Origin: Nymphaea colorata
Taxonomy: Eukaryota; Streptophyta; Magnoliopsida; Nymphaeales; Nymphaeaceae
DNA: 64,000 bases
Assembly: GCF_008831285.2 (NCBI RefSeq)
Contig: NC_045138.2
Location: forward strand, 19,131,934 to 19,195,933
Direction: 5' to 3'
Part shown: positions 49,100 to 62,732 of the stretch, piece by piece
How positions within the stretch are numbered: position 1 is the first letter of the stretch
How the letters are laid out: each line of letters starts with the position of its first letter
The notes under the pieces: generated by a model
The model's database searches: none
Told to the model about the DNA's origin: nothing
The model's input: the letters and a program-made list of their open reading frames with translations, nothing else
Made by a program: the position numbers and the translations under genes

Positions 49100-52000
49100 T
49101 CAGTCTGACAGATCAAAATCCCTTCTGCTCTTGATCAAAGCCTTCTTGCGAAGATCAAAGTCGACCTTTTCCAAGTCAAAAGCAGTACCAATATAACCAT
49201 AAAGGACACGTTTTTTCTCACCAGTCCGCTCATCCACTTTTACGAGGTCAGGGTTCTTGTCATCATCACTGGAACTGGAAGCTTGTACACGTGCCCAGGC
49301 TCTGCGCCCATGGTTGTCTTTCTCAAAAAACTCAGCTAGGTGCTCACACTCCTTCAGTCCTGCTGGGGTAGCAGCAAATTTGACAAGTGTGATACCAAGA
49401 TGGCCATCCTTGCCATACATGGACTTCGACTTTCCACCACTGAAACCAAGTTCTAGAATACCAAAATCATAAAACCCATATTAAACTACAATCAGGTGAA
49501 GATGGAAACTGTCCAACTCCCAAGAAGAGACTATCCACAAGAAACGATGCAAAGAGAAGTGTTGACAAATAGATTCACCTTGTATAACAGATTTACAATG
49601 TAAAAGCACAGTTTTATTTCAGTTTCCCATACAGCAGACTGCAGCTGCTGTTTCTGACAACAGCAAGAGATGATGTTCAGGTTTTTGTGTAAACAGTAAG
49701 TACCAAGTACCCATGCACTGAAGACATTCAGAAGAAAGTACACACTTAAGACATGGTATAGTAACATATTACAATTAAACCTTCAACTTCCTCACTAATA
49801 TATCTTTAAACTACTAGACAACTGGTATAGAATAGCAGAATCCGTTTAAACATGGATGACCAGCCTCATACAACATATCTCTGTATATTGTACAGATAGC
49901 GAGATAGAATGTCTAACATCTCATATATGAAGACAACAAAAGATGTTCTGCATCAAATGTTCAGGAGCATATATAGGTAAACCTTACCACCCAGTCACCA
50001 GGTTTACAGTTTTTCTTGTCAGACTAAAATAGGATGTGAGCAGGTAAGCATCAGTCAAATCAGAAGTCTGATCTTACATTTGAGATAGTGTCTGTCGGTC
50101 ATTAAAATTGATAACAAAGTCACCTTCAACTCATGAACTTAGGGTTCAACACGCAACCTCCATTGTTCATTAAGAAGGCAAATAGTAACATAACAAGTGG
50201 CTACCCATGTTGCATAAGCACGGGTGCGTTATGCAGGTTTGGTGCAAGCGTGGCAATTCCAAAAGAACTTGGACGTAGGTTCAGCAAGGGTCATGTAAGC
50301 AAAATAATCTTATATATACATATATAAAAGACAATTATAATATTGAGACAATAGACTTGCACCTAGAAAAGCTAACAGATACCACCATCTATGACTACGT
50401 TTTGTTACTACCTTGTATCCTTGTCCGCAGTCTAACCAAATATGCTATTGATTAGTGTCCTACCGAATAAAATGTTCAATTACTTTGGACCAGGTTACTA
50501 ATATATGACCCAAAGAAAAAGGGGAAAAACCGCAGCTACAAAACCATGTCAAAGGAACAGATACAATTTTTCCTTGAAGATATCAGGAAGTTACAACTTG
50601 CGATATGCAATCAAACACACTCATTTACTTCATCTAAATATAGCTATATCAACTTGATTGTATGACATTGCCTAAGACACAAATGGCGCATTACTTTATT
50701 CAGTAATACAAGTGATATAATTCATAATAAGCAATCTATTAGCTACTGCATTTATTTACTTCATCTTAGTACAAGTATAAGAAGAGACAACTTGTAACAA
50801 GCAGAACTCTTGTTTCTCATAGGAGCTAATTATGACACCTTGTCCATAGTCTAACCAAATACATGCCCATTGATTTGTGTCCTACGACATGGAATGCTCA
50901 ATTATTTTTCCACCAAGTTACTAGAAATGTCGTGACCTGAAGAAGAAAAGTAAAAGACCATGACAAAAGATAGATACAGCTTTACTCGGTGTTATCTGTG
51001 TAAAAGACCATGACAAAGGATAGATACAGCTTTACTCGGTGTTATCTGTATCTTATGACACGCAGCCATATCTTACAATGTGTATCCTATACGTCAGAAA
51101 AACCTATACAATATGAGCACGATACACAAAATGCATGTGCATCGTGCCTGTGTATCCCAGCCATACAGGCCATATCTTACGTTCTCTGTTTTTCAAAAAG
51201 AGGTCTGATGCCCCTTATAAAGAAATCATTGTCTTAAGGAAGAAATCACAAGCTTGAAGGGATGAGGATGAAGATGAAGAAGATAATGATTATTGTATTG
51301 ATTGACAATAATCATGATTGTTATTTAATCATAAACATTATTTCAATTTCTAATTTGACAGTGAACGAACAAGGGTTATACATTTTGATGTGATGTAAAA
51401 CACTCTAAAGTTTAGTCTTTCTTTTGTTAATGTGTCGTTACTTATGAACGATAAATCATGGATCTTCATTATGTATGTAATGAATTTTTTTAAATAGAAC
51501 ATATTTTTCTAAATTTTTCTGATTTTTTTCTATTTTCCCATTTTTTATGAATTAAAAAATAAATTTAAAATATATTTGCAATATGCTTACAATACGTGTT
51601 AGTTCGGCCAGACGATACACCTTTTACAACATTGGTTTTACTTCCTTGAGGAGTTCAGGAAGTTACAACTTGGGATGTGCAATCTGACACATTCTTTTAC
51701 TTCAACTAAGATTCTAAATATACCAAAACACTTGCATTACCAACTTGACTGTATGACATTGCCTAAGACAGATATCCTGCTTTACTTTCTTGTGTAACAC
51801 AAGAACCAATAACTTATACTAAGCAATCTATTACCTACTGCAGTCATTTACTTCACCTTAATTCACAGTGTCACAAAAAACGAAAAAAAACGTGTTTTTT
51901 TTCTTGTTCATCTTTTTCATGTCCTTTAATGCCAAACAGTTTTTTTTTCTATTTTTTATCTGCAAGTCTACTTATTTTTTCATGTTTGTGTTATTAGTTT

Positions 52001-52965
52001 CTCACCTACTTTATTTTTCCCCCATTTTTAGTTTTCTTAAATTTTTAAAAATTTACCTTAGAAAATATGTTTCAAAATAAAGAATATACATCAACATAAA
52101 CAAATAAATAACATAGAAAATATATATCAACGGCTCTTCCAGCAGTGTGTTTAAGAAACCTATGAAAAACATTAAACATATGGACAACCAAGCAGCCCCC
52201 TAGTCAGATATGAACATCAATCGAATTTTCGCATCCAAAGAATAGAATAAAAAGTGAGGTGAAAAAAATTAAATCAAAGTAAAATTAAGCAGTTTAGATC
52301 TACAAGTACCCAAGTGTCAAAGTACCCATTTTGGGTACGGGTACGGCGACACGGGTACGTGGACCTTACTGAAGTACCCATGTGACTTAGGTTATAACAA
52401 GCCGGACTCTTGTTCCTCAAGGGAACTAGTCATAACTCGTAACATATCAAGTGTCGACATGGTTTGAGATTAATCATGAATCTAGAATTTTAAGAAAGTT
52501 GAATAGCCACATATACCTGAATTTTATACTACCTTGTGCCTTGGTTTGTGAACCATTTCGGGATGTGAACCAGACTGAAAATGGATGGATCATATCCATT
52601 AAAAGGTGTCCTCAAATCAGTTTGGTATAAGCATCAAATAAATGGAAAAAAGAAAGAAAACCATTTTCTTCCGCATATATCAAACATGATGAGGTCAAAG
52701 GCATAAAAATTGCAATGACAGCGGTCATACAAAGATATGGAATGGCCCACATGTGGAAGAAAAAACCTGGAGATACCTTTACCAGGAGGCTGGGCGGGGT
52801 TTTCTCCTCAATGTTCAATTGCGATTTCATATTTCCATGTAACCCCTTCCCTATAAGATTGTGAACTAAGCACAATGTTGAGATCTGCTGTGTTAGATTT
52901 TTATATTTAAACACATGTGTCCTCTTTATATATGTGTGTACTGTGCATATATTTCATTAATATGC

Positions 52966-52999
<34 letters not shown>

Positions 53000-55084
53000 C
53001 TACACATTACACACACGCACACATAAAATAGTGTGTACATACTGTACAGTGCACATAGGTATTTATGTAAGGGTATTGGTGCAATTCTAATGTTCAGTTG
53101 GTCTGCCTTTTTTCTTTTCAGGTATTTTCTATTTTTCATTTTTTCTCCTTATCTGTCTGGTTAAAATTAGGACTGGAACAGTTGACCAGTCTCAAGAGGA
53201 CAACCACCGATCGAGTTAGTATCTCCACCTTGAGAAACTACCATTTCATTTATTTAGTAACTTAAAATGCTATAAATTTCATTATGAGATGAAAGAGGTG
53301 TACTAGAAAGTGCACTTAAATTTCATTATGAGATGATAGAGGTGTACTAGAAAGTGCACTCAGGGCCCAAGCATTCCTTGCCTCAATCCAGGTTGACCCT
53401 ACCAAGAAAAATTCACGGTCCTTTAGATAAAATGGTCCCTACCAAGAAAAATTCACGGTCCTTTAGATAAAATGGTCCTGATCATATTACCACCAAAGAA
53501 TTTCCACAATTCATATCGCATATTACAAGCTCATGTATCTCGAAGAAATGTCCTATGCATATAGGAAGCATACCAATAAAGGAAAGAGTTTGCCTTGGAA
53601 TTCATCTCTATGATCCCCCACGTGCTTGCTAGCTCGGCAGATCACCTATCAAGCACTTGCGAGCAAAATAGACTATCTAGAAGATTTTTCTTTTTCTTCA
53701 ATAGTGTTATTCTACATTCAAGCAGATCAGATAATGCACACAATATTCATTTCTTAAACAAGCTTGCTCTCCAGTAACCTAGAAATATTTACCTCGTCAA
53801 GGGTGGGAATGGTAAGTTTTACATGTGTGAGAATGAGTATTTGATTGTGTATTTAGCGAGATGCTATCATCTATTCAAATCCATCCTAAAATGGTGACCG
53901 TGGTGCATCACCTTCTCATAGATGTAACAATTGCTAAACATACTGAGTAATATCCCAAAGAAAAACACAAAAGAGAGACAAGTGAAGATCTTCTAGGACC
54001 AGTAGGAACTACGGCGACATGCTCATTCAAGCAGTACATAGTGAACCCACACTTCAGAAACAGAACACAGGGAGTAGGAAACAATTTAGCAGGGAGAAGG
54101 TTGTTGCCAATGTGAAATGATAAAGCAAAATGGAATGCTATTAACAGAGGATCAAGAGTTAGCACAACTGGAGAGCCTTCACCATGGGCAGCTGGCATGG
54201 ACTCGAGCCTCAACAAGAATTTTGTGGGGGCAGAATTCTCCAGTCCAAGCACATTCATAGGGATTAAGAAGCCATGCCTCAGAGTTTTACACTGCTGGGG
54301 AGGTACTGTGGGTACGCCAGATTAAACCAACATGGCTAGATCTTACAACCCCAGAGTGGTTTCTATATCTAAAAACACTTCAACGTGTCAACAGATAAGG
54401 ATGAAGGATGTGTTGCACTATCATTACCCGTAATATATTAGAATTGGAATGCAAAGGGACATTCCAAAATACTTCAATATGTCAACAAAAGAAGAACGTT
54501 GCGCTAGCATTACTTGTAAATATGTTAGAAGTGGAATACAAAGGTTCCAATGGTAGCTAAAGCAACAAAAACTTTAACATGTCAACTGAAGAAGGATGTT
54601 ACACATGTTAGAAGCAGAATTTAAAGGTCCCAACGGTAGCCAAGAAGGAAGTAATACAACCCAAATAAATTTCATCCATCAAGCACAGAATCACAGATAT
54701 CAAACATTACTACAAAATAAAAATCTTACTTAATTCCAATAATATCACAACATCTTCCCTTTCCCAACTTTTGACACATGGGTACTGCTGTGAAGGCAGT
54801 GTACCCGTACCGGTCAGGTACGACAACAGTACTGGTACCGGTACTGTCCTGAGTACTTTTTGGGTACTGGTCAAACAAGACCAGATACGGTCAACTTACC
54901 CAGGACCATATCCGTTGGATTTAGGACTGTCAAGTTGACAGCCCTTTCCTACCCAAAATTTTGGATTTCCATTTTTTTTTCTTTACACCATTTACACTCT
55001 GGAAATGGATACAGAGCTGCATTTTCATATTTTGTTCAAGTTTTTTTTTCAGAATCTACAAATTTTCAATCATGAACGTACAAT

Positions 55085-55153
<69 letters not shown>

Positions 55154-55313
55154 GAGATGAGCAGGACTAATTCCATTTTTACAACTGACACTTTGAGCCC
55201 TTGGTTTCATCCATGGCTCCAGATCTCCATTGTCCTTTTAAAAATGAAATAGTAAAAGGAAGGTGGAGGTAACCACCTTTTTCTTAAAGAGGAAACTAGA
55301 CCCCATCCAAGCA

Positions 55314-55356
<43 letters not shown>

Positions 55357-58300
55357 AAAACAAACACACTTGTTCCTTAGATTGCTTCTTTTATAATTCA
55401 AAAAAAAAACTCTCAATTGTCAGAACTTTTGCAATAAAATAGTAGAACACTCATAGTTCGACAATTTTTCCTATTATCCTCTTCCTTTTTTTGTAGAATT
55501 GATTAATATCTCCCAAAGAAGGACAAATTTTAAAAGAATTTCCATAAATAAACTTCTCAGAAAATAGCCAAGCAGGATAATTGTCACCATGATTTAACAA
55601 CTGATATTTCTTCAGGAAGACTGCCAGCAAAATTATTCAGCTACCAAGAAAGTAGTTTTTTTTTTTCACCAGCCCTTTGGAAACATACATAAGGTGAAAT
55701 GAAAAAACTGACCTGGCAAATGTGGCCCCAATTAATTTAACTATTCACCTCTCCTATGCCAGTTATTAATCGCACGGAGAGAAATGTGGTTCAACCCCTA
55801 ATCCCCCTCCACATGCTGGCTATCAATAGGGTCCAGATTTCCCTTTCCCTTCAATCAACAAATGGCCCCTAATTGACTAGAAAATGTAATGCAGAACTCC
55901 AAGACTACATAATTAATTGAAGAAAAGAAAAGAGAACTTATATCACCTTTAAGTTTGATATCCATCTCCTTGTTGCCCATACCATCCATGCGACCATCCT
56001 TTCTCCTTCCAGTATTAGTATTTTGAATAATGACCAATGGGGGCCATATAACGAGATCATCTCTGTTTGCTGCTGCATCCTCAGCAGATAGGGACTGATA
56101 TATTTTTGAGTTCTCTGGCTGCTTCATATAGCTCCATCCCATCAGAGAACACAAAGCTTTGTGCAAGCCAAGGTGATCGATGCGCAAGTCTGGATTTTGT
56201 GCATTAAATGCATGCATGATAAGACAATGCACGTCTGTGAACTCCTTGGATGTCCTGTTTCAGTGTTATGACAATTCAAAGGAACTTTAATAGAACTGTC
56301 ATGATGGAATATTCAAACCAGAAAGACAGGATTCAGAAAACCATAATATATGGGTATGACAGTTTCCATAATTAAATGACTTATGCACCTAAGCAGAGCC
56401 ACAAAGATTCCTTGTGAATGGTGAAGAAACTGCCCCCCTACACCACTTATCCATACTTCATTATTAAAAAATTAGTATGACCTCATAGAAGAACGTACAC
56501 ATTGTCTAAAGACTCTAAACCAAGAATCAGACACAGAAAAAATAGATTCACAAATTACAACGTAAGAAAATAAGGCTGAACAGCCAGAACATTAAGTGAC
56601 TAAACCCCAAATAGTAGTTAAGTGCCTAACTATTCCAAAACCACCCAATGATATCAGCCTACTATTAGTGATCAGCATCATCATCCCAATGCTTTTCCAC
56701 TAGTAAAATTAACAAACATTAATGATCAGCACAAATCCAGGCATCGATTGACTGTATTTTAAGAATTAAGCAAGGATGGAGTTGAAGATCAATGAAGTTA
56801 GCTAGGCCACTTGGTTAAACATACAACAATATTCAAAACTTAATAAGTAACAACTCAAACTTCCATTAAGCTAGATATTAGGACATGATACTATGAAGTT
56901 TAACATTTACACCCAGTCAGCCAGTCTAGCTAACAGAATGGCCACATAATTGTCTATGAAATGTGAAACTATTACTCATTGCAGCAATTTCCCATGTCCT
57001 TGTCACATCCAAAAGTTGATAGAAGTCCACAAGCAAACAATATTATTCCAAAAGAATGGTTATGACTTGGCACTGAACCACCCACAGAAGCATGATGGAA
57101 GCAATAGAAGATGAACATGCCAAAGCACCTGCCACCATTATAACTGCACAACCATGACAATTATGAGAACATACTCCTATCTACTCAGACTGGCCCAAGA
57201 AATGAACTCATTAGCATATGAAACGTCACCTCCACAATCGGATGCAAAGAAGAACATGAGCCAACCATATGCCACCAAAAAATTAATCATATTTTATTAT
57301 ATTGAAAGTTAAAAGTTTAGGTATCTAAAATAAATAGTCAAAAGCTCCAGACAACAACAAATACACCCTTATGGCGAGATGATTGCAAGACATCAAACAT
57401 CAATTTATGAATGAAGACACACATGCACAACATTAAGCTTGTTTGTCATATTGATAGAAGGGCATAAACTATTACCGCTACATGCCCGAAAGAAGAAGAA
57501 GGCAAATAGGCAATGAAGAGGAAAGATCAGAATACAACCATGAATTTTGTTTTGAAAAAACAAAAAACAACAAAATAGCCCATTCAAACTTTTAGAAACA
57601 CCTACATATTCATGGCTTGTACTTGATCTTGTTCAAGTTATAAGGTGAACATGAAAATAGAGAAAAATAGATGAAATGACTAAAATGAAAAAAACGTTAT
57701 GGTACCATGAAGAGAAAAAAGGTACCATGAGAATAGAGAAACATTGGAGGAGAGAATAATGATAGAAAGAAGAAAGGGAATAGTCGAGAAAGCTTCACTT
57801 TCTGTAAGCAAAAGATAACAAAAATAAGAACACACAAATAGGATGTGCCTCGGTTGGAGAAGCTTGTGTAGCACCACCTCATCCTTAGGCCACGACCAAG
57901 GGGTATTGATGAAGCATTTTTAGATCCACAATTTTTCATGCTAGTATTGCATTTCAAGCACTCATACTTTCATGCATATGTATACCTCACTCCAAGCGAT
58001 GGATTTTGAGCTTCAAGGAAATTGAATGAAAAGATACTTCTAAGACAATTTAGGGAGAAGAACTAGGTAAGAAAAGAGAAAATATAAAATCCAATCCACA
58101 GATCCGACAATTCAAAAAAAATCTCCTCCGAAAGCTGCATTCAAACACTAGAACAAAAAAAATTCTCAATATGTAGTTTGCACCATTCAGAGGCAGAAAC
58201 AAGGGTGTAGCTGTAGGGGTAGAAGGTTGAATTTTTCTACCCAAATTTGAAGGTGGGGTGGCCAGACACCAAACATTGTTGGGAATGGGAGATATATCAT

Positions 58301-59265
58301 TGAGTTTGTAACAAGAAGAAAAAGAAGAAGAGGAGCACAAGAGAGAAGGGCATTGGAGAAGGAGTGGGAGCTTGAGAGAAGAATAGTGAAAAAAATCTGG
58401 CCTACTGTGCTTGCTGGTGAGGTTGGCAGGGTGGTGGGAGTAGGAGAGAACATCAATGAGGACTCCATTGTCCCCACATCTTCCAAAACTAATGGCACAT
58501 CAAGTGCTTCCATGGCGAATGGAAAGTGCCAGAGGAAAACTAACACCACCTCCACCAACACAATGACCATTGAGCCCCTACTCTTTCATTCAAGCACAAG
58601 AACAAAATAAAACCATATAAATTACCTATGTTATTCAAACACCCAAACAATATATCCTTGAATATCTATGTATCACTCACGATGATTTAATTAATGTTGT
58701 CAAACACTACCCAAAACTTAGAAGTATAAGATCCAATTAGCACAAGATTGGATCTCAAATTCATCTCAAACTACCAAGGTGGATCCAAATCCATATCCAT
58801 GTTTAAACTTTAATCAATCATGACAAATAGCTATTTGTTTAATCGTGACAAAAATAAACAAAAATACAAAGATAAATTTTTATGCAAAAAATGAGAACAT
58901 CTTTCATTGAAGACTGGAAAATGGAAGGACTTGAGGGGGCAGGAATTTGTTGGAGAAGGAACAGACACTATCAAAAAAGAAAGGAAAAAAGGTATTCTAA
59001 ATTCCAGTCCAATGCACCTTGCATTGTGCCTAGATTCAGAACAACTTTGAAAGTTATGACACACAAGTGCCGCTATTAATCATGTGGTACCCATGTCCAA
59101 CAGGTACTACATCGGGTACCTATGGCCTTAGGTATAGTTTAGATACAGTCAAGGCTGCTTTCCTCTTCTGTGTTATTTATTTGTGCTCTAAGAGCAATTT
59201 TATTCTCAGACTATGTTGTTTTGTTTGTTTAAACTTTAAATTCTTATTTTTTTCATTTTACATAT

Positions 59266-59313
<48 letters not shown>

Positions 59314-62300
59314 GCAGCATTCCCATACCCAAGTCTTTTGAAAATTCTCCACACTATATGTCACAGTGGTATGTGGGATATGCGCACATACCAGTATCAT
59401 TTTTTTCTCATTTTTGTTACATTTCATATTTTTGTTAGTTTATTTATGTTTTATGAGATTATATGTAAAATCGTAAAAGTAACTGTTAAAAAATGTCTTA
59501 ACAATGTGTTGTATAACAATGTGTTGTATAACAATGTGTTGTATATATGTGTGTGTGCCTGTGTGTGTGTGTGTACACACACACACACTTTTCTTTGTCG
59601 TACCCCTGTACCAAGATTTTCTAAAATTGCCGTACCCGCTTCCTGGTACCCATACCCAAACCCGTACTTGGCTGTACCTATGTGACATAGACTGGCACCC
59701 ATACCCATATGACATAGAAACAAGTGAATCAAGCTAGTTGCTGAAATGTAGGTAAGTTAATCTAATGACGAACTGCTACTTAATAATCAAGAAAAGTTTG
59801 CCATCAAAAGCACTACAATAATACAATTGATTATTTAAAAAAAAACAGTCTAACACCCACCCGTAATGGATATTGCCATTAAAAGAATTAAATTCTGCTA
59901 CTAGATTATAACAACCTTGGAATAGAAAGAACATCCCACCACATCGAATACAGAAGAGTGAACAAAACATCAGTAAAATCACAGGTTTTGTCAAGTTCAA
60001 TCGGCCGTCAAGAATGTCTTCGTAGGAATAAAGAACTGTCAATATCAGACTTTGTTTTGTGCTATGTTCTATTATTAAATTTGTTCCTTTTCTGAGATTT
60101 TTTGAGTTATAAAGCTTTTCTCGACTTACCAAACGCATCTCCACCAACATCAAATGCAGCAACTGCAAGCAAATAACTAGCAGATGCTTAATAAGTAGAA
60201 AAGCTAGCCGAGACATAATCCTGTCTCAGTAGTCGCCAGGAGCAAGAGAAAAGAAAAGCCAATGTAATACCATCTTTAAGCATGTAAGCAAATATGTAAC
60301 TATATATCTCCACAGATAGAAAGTACATAAAGTTCTGAAACACTTTACAAGGACTAACTCATGCAAGGTCGCAACAACAAAATGAATAAACTGAACAAAG
60401 AGGGAGAAACAGTCATCAGAGTAGTAGACATGGAACAGGAGAGACACATGAAACAAAGAATAATGAAAAAAGTTAGCACCGACTGCAACCTAAAGCGCAT
60501 CAACTGACACTCCAACGATTTGAAGTGATGAAAACTATATATCAAAAAATTTTAATAAATACGGAAAAATTATAATAAATAGACCTACAACAAAATGCAC
60601 AACCGTACAGGAACCTTGACCCTTGAAAGATGATTAATAACGAGGCAAAGCCGCAAAGTCCCAATCCCATAAAATTCACAAAACTTTTGCTATTGTTGCC
60701 TGCAAACAGACTGGAGTATGTTGGAACTCTGAAAGTGTACGAAACAGCTGGATTTGATGATTATAGGAAATGTCACCAAGTACAGCAAACGAAGTCCATA
60801 AAGATGTTCATCAAAAGCCATGTTCAACAATCACCGTACCTATTTTACATCTTACACATACAGAAAACAACATTATCTAGTACATAAGTGAGCAGATCTG
60901 ATTCCTCATGTGGTATGGAGGGTACCAATGGTATCTGCAAAGTATCAATGACCAGAAGAAAAAAGAAATCCCAACAAAACCACAAGGTTTCGCTGACACC
61001 ATTTAAGAATGTACCTCCACGTCCATGACCATGAAAAGATCATGTGCATGGCATTCTCAGGTCTTTATGCAATTGATGCCGACCAGTATCATGTACTTTT
61101 GTCGCTTAACACAATCAGCAGGCATTTTTCATAACACAGTCGGCAAGCAGTTGCATAATAGCAAACATCTAAGCAGCAAAGAATCGGACGATTAAATCAA
61201 TCACATTCTCGTACATGACCCACAAAAACAAGATGCGATTGCCAATTTCAATAGTTCTAAATACAGAAATCCAATTTCACTAGCCGTCTCTACTAATAAC
61301 TGATCCTCTCAAAAAACTTGCATTCTAAATTTTATATCACTTATTTCTCCACCTTTCGCCCATCTTCCAGTCAAATCACCTTCTAATTGAATGGAAGAGG
61401 ACCTGCCGCACTTTATGACAAATATTTTGAACCCACAGCACAGAAGAAATTATCCGTAATTACTACGAGTATATAAACGGAAAAGCAATGCCAAGTCCAA
61501 CTCCAAGCAATTACATGGGCTGGGACCTCGAGAACCTGGAAATTGTTACGTGATATGCATCAAATCTGCCTACAACTGCTCAAAACGCTAATCCTAAAAA
61601 AAAAATTCGCCCTGCAAAACTCGCGCTCCTTGATGACATGGTAACACCTTTGTTGATGAATTAGGAAAAGATACATCAAAGAGGTCGGAAAAGCAACATA
61701 CATAATTAACTCAAACCCATTCGTTCTACTAACAAACCTGCCGCAGACGACGCATCGTACAGGGCCGGATTTACCATCATCTAGATATAGCTTCCTCTGT
61801 GCCACGTTCTCGTTTAAAACCTTAGTTAACCTAAGAAAAGCTTTCCTCAACGCGACCTTGTCCACATCCAGAATCACCTCTAATGTGTTCTTTCCCTCGC
61901 CCTCATTCGGTCCTCCGTGAATTTCACCATGCCTTTGAACCTTCGGCATGCGTAATTCGTCCATCACCCTGCCAGAACTCGGAATCAGCGGGTTGCCGGA
62001 GACGCCGGGGAGGCCATTAGGGTTTCCATACTGCAGTATCTGCTGATGCCTCTGCCGGGCGATCTCCTCGTCTCTGAAACGTGACCCGTAGAACCTGTCA
62101 GGCTCACCAAAACCTGCATCATCTTCCCCGTACTTCCTCTTCAGAGGATTATCCAAATTCCGGTAATCCTCACGATCTCTTTCTCGTGGGAAACCAGAAT
62201 CGAAACGTTCGGGGCTAAACCTCGGGGGAAAAGGCTTATCCATTCCGATGCGGTCCAGGCCCCGCGGATCAACTAATCCAGGATGAGGAGGCCCGTATGG

Positions 62301-62732
62301 ATAAAGTCTATCATCGGCCGGTGGACGCCCAGGGGGAAGATCGGGCACACTCCGATGTAGCGGGTAATCTGGCGGTAAAGCAAAGTACGAACGGACACTT
62401 CCATCCGCCAAGACAATAGTCCGACGCTCTAGCATGTGGAAGCCGTAAGCAGGGGCCGGAGGAGGGACCGGAAACCCGCCTCCGCCACCAGGACCAGCGT
62501 CCTGCAAGGACAAAGGCGGACCACCGGAGGCGGGCGGAGGCGAGGGATTTACGGGAAGTTTCGACGGACCAGCAGCCACAGCGGCTGGTGAACGAGCAAC
62601 CTCCTCCTTGAAGGGTTTGGGTTCCGCAGGCGACTTCTCGGCCGAGGGGTTGTTGCCCTCCCAGCGGCTTTTCCGGCGTCCCGAGGAAGAGGGCGAGGGC
62701 GAGATTTTATGCGAAGACGATTTCCCGGCCAT
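49100..62732 (-). CDS. XS-domain protein with XS zinc finger, 3 exons, 551 aa
   Basis: The XS domain, shared with SGS3 and rice gene X, binds RNA in plant silencing factors. This is the shorter class (Arabidopsis At3g22430 type, from memory) with zinc finger and XS domain but no XH domain or long coiled coil. Its own function is not well known. Exons: 61738-62732, 55947-56254, 49100-49452; all phases join. Residues 1-330 are disordered, Pro/Gly/Ser-rich and then Arg/Asp/Glu-rich (SPERFDSGFPRERDREDYRN). The zinc finger uses C327, C330, H341 and H346 (RCVVCGRTSKEFTDVHCLIMH) and spans intron 1. The XS domain starts about residue 398 (DDLVIWPPLVIIQNTNTG) and includes GGKSKSMYGKDGHLGITLVKF and KKRVLYGYIGTAFDLEKVDF. 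The start at 62732 (MAGKSSSHK) is preferred; an upstream in-frame ATG at 62813 would add 27 residues. Introns are about 5.5 and 6.5 kb. Confidence 0.9.
50951..51050. repeat. 50-bp tandem duplication
   Basis: Two adjoining 50-base copies starting TAAAAGACCATGACAAA and ending GTTATCTGT differ at two positions (aaaaga/aaagga and the last base). Confidence 0.95.
52305..52392. repeat. GTACC-rich degenerate repeat, copy 1
   Basis: Six or more GTACC/GGTAC motifs in under 90 bases, ending GTACCCATGTGACTTAG. A related ending occurs in the copy at 59598-59722. Confidence 0.7.
53274..53361. repeat. 44-bp tandem duplication
   Basis: Two adjoining copies of a unit beginning AAATTTCATTATGAGATGA and ending AAAGTGCACT, nearly identical. 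Confidence 0.93.
53397..53476. repeat. 40-bp tandem duplication
   Basis: Two adjoining copies of a unit beginning CCCTACCAAGAAAAATTC, essentially identical, only 36 bases after the 44-bp duplication. Confidence 0.93.
54778..54902. repeat. GTACC-rich degenerate repeat, copy 2
   Basis: Dense GTACC/GGTAC/GTACT motifs (for example TACTGGTACCGGTACTG at 54829). About 190 bases later the sequence runs into a (TA)n(GA)n microsatellite at 55091. Confidence 0.7.
55091..55154. repeat. Compound microsatellite (TA)n(GA)n
   Basis: TA tract at 55091-55128 followed by GA tract. It is the reverse-complement order of the (CT)n(TA)n tracts elsewhere in the window. Confidence 0.95.
56255..61737. other. XS-gene intron 1 (5.5 kb): repeats, no gene proven
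   Basis: Contains the GTACC-flanked segment at 59082-59722 and AT-rich unique sequence. The open frames at 58050-58570 and 59776-60216 lack recognised domains. A 33-base exon-like segment is at 60130-60162. Confidence 0.6.
59082..59722. repeat. Repeat segment bounded by GTACC-rich ends
   Basis: The left end (59082-59140) has GGTACCCATGTCC and GGGTACCTATGG. The right end (59598-59722) has GTACCCGC, GGTACCCATACCC and TGTACCTATGTGACATAG. Between them are (TA)n at 59264-59309, three 15-base AACAATGTGTTGTAT units at about 59501-59545, and a (GT)n(AC)n tract. It may be one transposable element, but no inverted terminal repeat or target-site duplication was confirmed. Confidence 0.55.

Larger units (their letters stand above)
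49453..55946. other. XS-gene intron 2 (6.5 kb): repeats, no gene
   Basis: AT-rich, with three small tandem duplications, two GTACC-rich repeats, (GT)n at 52971-53000, (TA)n(GA)n at 55091-55154 and (CT)n(CA)n at 55314-55356. Open frames inside have no recognised domain. Confidence 0.65.

Noticed and set aside
59776-60216. 146-codon minus-strand open frame in XS intron 1
   Set aside because: It is hydrophobic but lacks any recognisable family pattern; only the 33-base exon-like piece inside it was kept as a low-interest finding.
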